The translations under genes and the position numbers were made by a program. A stretch of DNA of 64,000 bases from positions 186,001 through 250,000 of the forward strand of contig NZ_JAAXMS010000001.1 of assembly GCF_012290005.1 (NCBI RefSeq). The letters run 5' to 3'. Positions 60,625-64,000 of this stretch are shown piece by piece (positions within the stretch are counted from its first letter, which is position 1; the number at the start of each line of letters is the position of its first letter). Under the pieces are notes generated by a model. It did not search any database. It saw only the letters and a program-made list of their open reading frames with translations, and was not told where the DNA came from. The DNA is from Crateriforma spongiae (GTDB taxonomy: Bacteria; Planctomycetota; Planctomycetia; Pirellulales; Pirellulaceae).

Positions 60625-63378
60625 ATGGGCCGTATTCAATCTTCCGTCGGTTTGGTTACCGGTACCGATATTTTGGGTACCGTTGAACAGCTGATGCAGA
60701 TCAGCGCCCAGCCGCGCGATCGATTGTCGGCGCAAACCGAAACCTTGCGGCAAGAACAATCGGCGGTGAATTCGCTGATGGCCATGGTGATCGGCGTCCA
60801 GTTGGCCGGAAATGGACTGGGCAGCGAGGCGCTGTATCACAGCAAATCGGCCAGTTCCAGCAACAAAGACGTGCTTTCAGCCACCGCGGGCGAGAACGTC
60901 GAAACGGGCGACTACAGCGTCCGCACGCTGGCCACTGCGGCGACCCACAGCGTTTCGTCACGGCGGCGATTTGATTCCGCCGAAGAAGCATTGGGCTTTG
61001 AAGGAAAGCTGACCGTTGCACCGGAGGGTTTTCTGGACCAGTCCGCCAGCCTTGCGGATCTGAACGGCGGACGTGGGGTCGAAGCGGGAACCATTCGCAT
61101 CACCGACCGCAGCGGCGCGTCGGCGGAAATCGATCTGTCCGACGCACGCACCGTGGATGACGTGATCACCGCCATCAACGACGCCGACGTCGACGTCCGG
61201 GCCACCACGGTGGGCGGTGCCTTTCGTCTGATCGACGAAACCGGGAAATCGACATCAAATCTGATCGTTGAGCAACTTGGCAGCGATGAAACCGCCGCCG
61301 ATCTGGGGCTGTGGGGCGTCAATGAAGCGTCGGATTCGGTCACCGGCGCCGCACTGGAACTTCCCGACGGCGTGCAAACGTTACGCGGGGTCGCGCTGGA
61401 CGAATTGGCCGGCGGTGCGGGCTTGGACAGTTTGACGACGCTGGACATCACTTTGTCGGACGGTTCGTCCGCGTCGGTGGACTTATCATCGGCGACATCC
61501 ACCAGCGAAGTGATCGACTTGATCGACGCCGCGGGCTTGGACCTGATCGTCGGACTCAATGACGCACGAAACGGATTACGTATTCGTGACGTGTCGGGCG
61601 GTTCGGGCAACCTGCAAATCGATTCGGCCGACGACACCGCTTCGGCCTTGGGCCTGCAGGCCGACACCACCGACGACATCGTCGTGGGCACCAATTTGAA
61701 TCGTCAATTGGTCACGGCCGATACCAAGCTGGAAGACATGAACGGTGGCGCCGGTATTGGGCTGAGTGGTTTCACCATCAAAGACAGCGCCGGGGTTACC
61801 GGTGCGATCAATTTGAAAGCCGATCAGATCAGCACGATCGGCGAATTGGTCGACGCGATCAACGATTCATCTGCCGACGTGACCGCGTCGATCAACGAAG
61901 CGGGCGATGGCATCCAGGTCATCGACAATGCGGGCGGCGAAGAAGCACTGACAATCACCGATGGCGGATCGGGAACCGCGGCGGCCGACCTGGGCATCGC
62001 TGGAACCGCGACCGAGCAGACGATCGGCGGCCAGACCGTTTCGGCGTTGGTGGGAACGCAAGCCGATGTCATCGAAGTCACCGCCGAGGACACCCTGACG
62101 TCGATCGCGGAAAAGATCAACAACGGGCGATACGCCACCGCCGGAATCCGACAGAACGACGACGGAAGCTTTTCGCTTTCGGTTCGCAGCCAAACCGCCG
62201 GGGAAAGTGGCCAGCTGGCGATCAACACCAGCGGCTTCAACTTAGATCTGGACACCACGTCGATCGGTCAAGACGCATTGATCGGTGTGACCGACGCCGA
62301 CGGCAGCGAACGCTTTTACACGTCGACCGACGGCGTGTTCGAAATCGGCGATGCGGGATCCGCCGGCTCCGCCTTGGGATCGTTGACGGCGCTTAGCGAT
62401 CTGGGCATCACCAGCGGAAGCCTGAAGATCCAGGATTCCACCGGCGCCACCGGGGCGGTCAACATTACGACCGAAGGTATCACCAGCGTTGGTGCATTGG
62501 TGGATCGGATCAACGCCCTGGACATCGGCGTCACGGCTTCGATCAAGGAAGACGGTTCGGGCGTTCAAATCATCGACAACGCCGGCGGCGATGAAGACTT
62601 GGTCATCGAAGACGTCGGCAACGGCATTGTCGCGTCGACCTTGGGATTTGCGGGAACGGGCGAAACGCAAACCATCGACGGTGTCGAAGTCTTGGCGGTC
62701 ACCCCGGAGGAATCCGACAGCAGCGATTCCAGTGGTGGATTGGTGTTGACCGTCAAAGAACTTTCCGACGAAGCCATCAAAGTCACCGTCGGTGACAATC
62801 CCGACGCCGCGGTCAATGCGGTCAAGCGTCTGGTCACGCAGTACAACACGTTGGTCGATGAAGTCGGCAAGCTGAGTTATTTCGACAGTGAAACTGACGA
62901 AGTCGGGCTGTTGTTCGGCAGCAGCGAAGTCTTGCGAATCGAAACCGGATACAGCCGGCTGATATCGGGACAAATCCGCGGCGCCGGTGACATTCAATCA
63001 TTGGGCCAAGTCGGCTTGCGACTGGATAGCGAAGGCAAGCTGCAGTTCGACGAAAGCAAGTTCAAGGACACGCTGTCCGAGCAACGCGAATCGGTGGTTG
63101 ATTTCTTCACCACCGACGACACCGGTTTGGTTGCCCGCATGGACAGCCTGGGGGAACGCTTGGCCGGCGATTCCAGCAGCCTGTTGCTGACGCGAACCCA
63201 AACACTGACGACCCAGATCGAACGCAACGACCAGCGGGTCGAGTATTACAACGCACGTCTGGAAACCGAACGTGAACAATTGTTGTTGCAATTCATCGGT
63301 ATGGAAGAAGCGATCGCCAAGTTGCAAGGCAACATCAGCGCGATCGAAAGCATCCAACCGATCGAGATCCCGGAATAG
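60625..63378 (+). CDS. fliD: Flagellar filament cap protein FliD, very long
   Basis: 917 residues from the ATG at 60625 (MGRIQSSVGLVTGTDILGTV); typical FliD is 450-700. The N-terminal coiled domain (1-100) and the C-terminal FliD domain with coiled coil (about 720-917, AVNAVKRLVTQYNTLVDEVG; YNARLETEREQLLLQFIGME) are clear. Between lie about four flagellin-IN-like repeats, each with L-x-x-L/M-[NS/AD]-G-G or L-G-I start, G-[ST]-x-x-I/L-x-D and V-x-x-[LI]-[VI]-x-x-I-N/D (near 145, 270, 370 and 590). It caps the growing filament and places flagellin subunits. It is followed by FliS after 73 bases. Confidence 0.9.
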   Translation: MGRIQSSVGLVTGTDILGTVEQLMQISAQPRDRLSAQTETLRQEQSAVNSLMAMVIGVQLAGNGLGSEALYHSKSASSSNKDVLSATAGENVETGDYSVRTLATAATHSVSSRRRFDSAEEALGFEGKLTVAPEGFLDQSASLADLNGGRGVEAGTIRITDRSGASAEIDLSDARTVDDVITAINDADVDVRATTVGGAFRLIDETGKSTSNLIVEQLGSDETAADLGLWGVNEASDSVTGAALELPDGVQTLRGVALDELAGGAGLDSLTTLDITLSDGSSASVDLSSATSTSEVIDLIDAAGLDLIVGLNDARNGLRIRDVSGGSGNLQIDSADDTASALGLQADTTDDIVVGTNLNRQLVTADTKLEDMNGGAGIGLSGFTIKDSAGVTGAINLKADQISTIGELVDAINDSSADVTASINEAGDGIQVIDNAGGEEALTITDGGSGTAAADLGIAGTATEQTIGGQTVSALVGTQADVIEVTAEDTLTSIAEKINNGRYATAGIRQNDDGSFSLSVRSQTAGESGQLAINTSGFNLDLDTTSIGQDALIGVTDADGSERFYTSTDGVFEIGDAGSAGSALGSLTALSDLGITSGSLKIQDSTGATGAVNITTEGITSVGALVDRINALDIGVTASIKEDGSGVQIIDNAGGDEDLVIEDVGNGIVASTLGFAGTGETQTIDGVEVLAVTPEESDSSDSSGGLVLTVKELSDEAIKVTVGDNPDAAVNAVKRLVTQYNTLVDEVGKLSYFDSETDEVGLLFGSSEVLRIETGYSRLISGQIRGAGDIQSLGQVGLRLDSEGKLQFDESKFKDTLSEQRESVVDFFTTDDTGLVARMDSLGERLAGDSSSLLLTRTQTLTTQIERNDQRVEYYNARLETEREQLLLQFIGMEEAIAKLQGNISAIESIQPIEIPE

Positions 63379-63451
63379 GCCGTCTTGAAAAACGACGTCG
63401 ATCCTTGATCCGACCGCTTATCGCCAATCACTCGAAGGGAGTCGAGAATCT

Positions 63452-63901
63452 ATGAACGAAGCCACCAAGCAGGGAAGCGGACAGTACCTGGAATCTGCGG
63501 TCATCAATGCCCCGCCGGCAAAATTGCGGTTGATGCTGATCGAAAAAGCGGTCCAAGTGGCCGATCGCCTGTCGCGGCGGTGGCGGCACGAAGACACGCC
63601 TGCGGTTTGCGAAGATTCGATCTGGTTGCTGGACCTGTTGAACGAACTGCTGTCCGGCGTGACGGATAAAGATACCGATTTGGGCAAACAGGTTTCCGAC
63701 CTGTACGTCTTTCTGTGCAAACACCTGATCGCCGCCGAAGAAACGCGGGACGCCGGTGCCATCGATGAAATCCGTTTGGTTCTGGAAGTCGAAGCGGAAA
63801 CGTGGCGGCTGTGTTGTGCCCGACAGCTGGCCGGCGAACAACCGAATACCGAAACCCCCGTGCCCGATGCCGGTTTGACCGGTCTGGACCTGTGCGGCTG
63901 A
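63452..63901 (+). CDS. fliS: Flagellar export chaperone FliS
   Basis: 149-residue helical cytoplasmic chaperone of flagellin. SAVINAPPAKLRLMLIEKAVQVADRL is the typical first part (Tyr in place of the common Y-x-x-x-Q/V start is present as YLES), and a four-helix bundle follows. A GAAGGGAG ribosome site is 9-16 bases before the ATG. The order flagellin-fliD-fliS is the usual one. The tail after residue 125 is hydrophilic and not conserved. Confidence 0.88.
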   Translation: MNEATKQGSGQYLESAVINAPPAKLRLMLIEKAVQVADRLSRRWRHEDTPAVCEDSIWLLDLLNELLSGVTDKDTDLGKQVSDLYVFLCKHLIAAEETRDAGAIDEIRLVLEVEAETWRLCCARQLAGEQPNTETPVPDAGLTGLDLCG

Positions 63902-63947
63902 ACCAAGCCGACGGTCATTGCATTGGCGGCGAATCCGTCGCCAAGGT

Positions 63948-63974
63948 TTGACGGGCTTGAGCGAACGCTAGGAT
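63948..63974 (+). promoter_or_regulatory. Candidate promoter near the right edge
   Basis: TTGACG (63948-63953), a 15-base spacer and TAGGAT (63969-63974). The spacer is short for sigma-70, so this is tentative. It would serve a gene beyond the window. Confidence 0.25.
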
Positions 63975-64000
63975 AGAAGGGGTTCGGCGAACCCGAATCG

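Overview
The window is about 57-60 % GC with tightly packed genes, and it looks like a chromosomal piece of a marine-type planctomycete of the Pirellulaceae (Rhodopirellula and relatives). The signs are an alginate-export-type porin, four families typical of planctomycetes (DUF1559 pilin-like protein, TIGR03067 protein, EF-hand and PQQ-propeller secreted proteins), several formylglycine sulfatases, FG-GAP/VCBS repeat proteins, an Omp85 machinery, flagellins, and the futalosine route to menaquinone. This is an inference from gene content; no 16S rRNA or other marker gene is present.

Layout. 1-5.1 kb: assimilatory nitrite reduction (5'-truncated siroheme reductase, an Fe-S flavoprotein reductase and an outer-membrane porin). 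5.2-14.6 kb: a divergent, GntR-controlled carbohydrate locus. To the left are a DapA/NanA-family aldolase, a sodium-solute symporter and a GntR regulator; to the right are a VCBS-sialidase fusion and two sulfatases, with a 14-bp perfect palindrome between them. 14.6-22.8 kb: a small TIGR03067 protein, then a translationally coupled operon of a Cys/His-rich secreted protein, DUF58, a transglutaminase-like protein that has lost its catalytic Cys, a MoxR ATPase, an Asp/His-rich lipoprotein and an ArsP-type permease. 22.9-27.7 kb: DUF1206 membrane protein, nitrilase-family amidase, a secreted protein of unknown function and a prepilin-peptidase-like protein without its catalytic aspartates.

27.7-35.9 kb: metal homeostasis. 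An ArsR/SmtB-type regulator, a His-rich protein and a Fur-family regulator face a ZIP transporter across a 28-bp inverted repeat. Two similar half-sites precede a DUF1559-lipoprotein-PQQ/EF-hand-propeller operon, which converges on a NicO-type metal exporter. 36.1-38.9 kb: one polypeptide joining an iduronate-2-sulfatase-like domain to an alginate-lyase-like domain. 39.7 kb: tRNA-Lys(CUU) with its own promoter and terminator. 39.9-45.6 kb: pabB and late menaquinone genes (mqnE, UbiA/MqnP, UbiX/MqnM, MenG). 45.9-50.4 kb: HAD phosphatase, DNA polymerase IV and a CehA/McbA-type PHP hydrolase.

50.7-53.9 kb: an Omp85/BamA machine split into a five-POTRA protein and a separate lipoprotein with the barrel. 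54.3-63.9 kb: flagellar filament genes, comprising two 936-residue flagellins with a nearly identical repeat-built core, FliD with four IN-like repeats, and FliS.

The most unusual items are the sulfatase-lyase fusion, the split Omp85 protein, the homogenised giant flagellins, the shared metal-operator motif, and two enzyme families in which conserved catalytic residues have been replaced.
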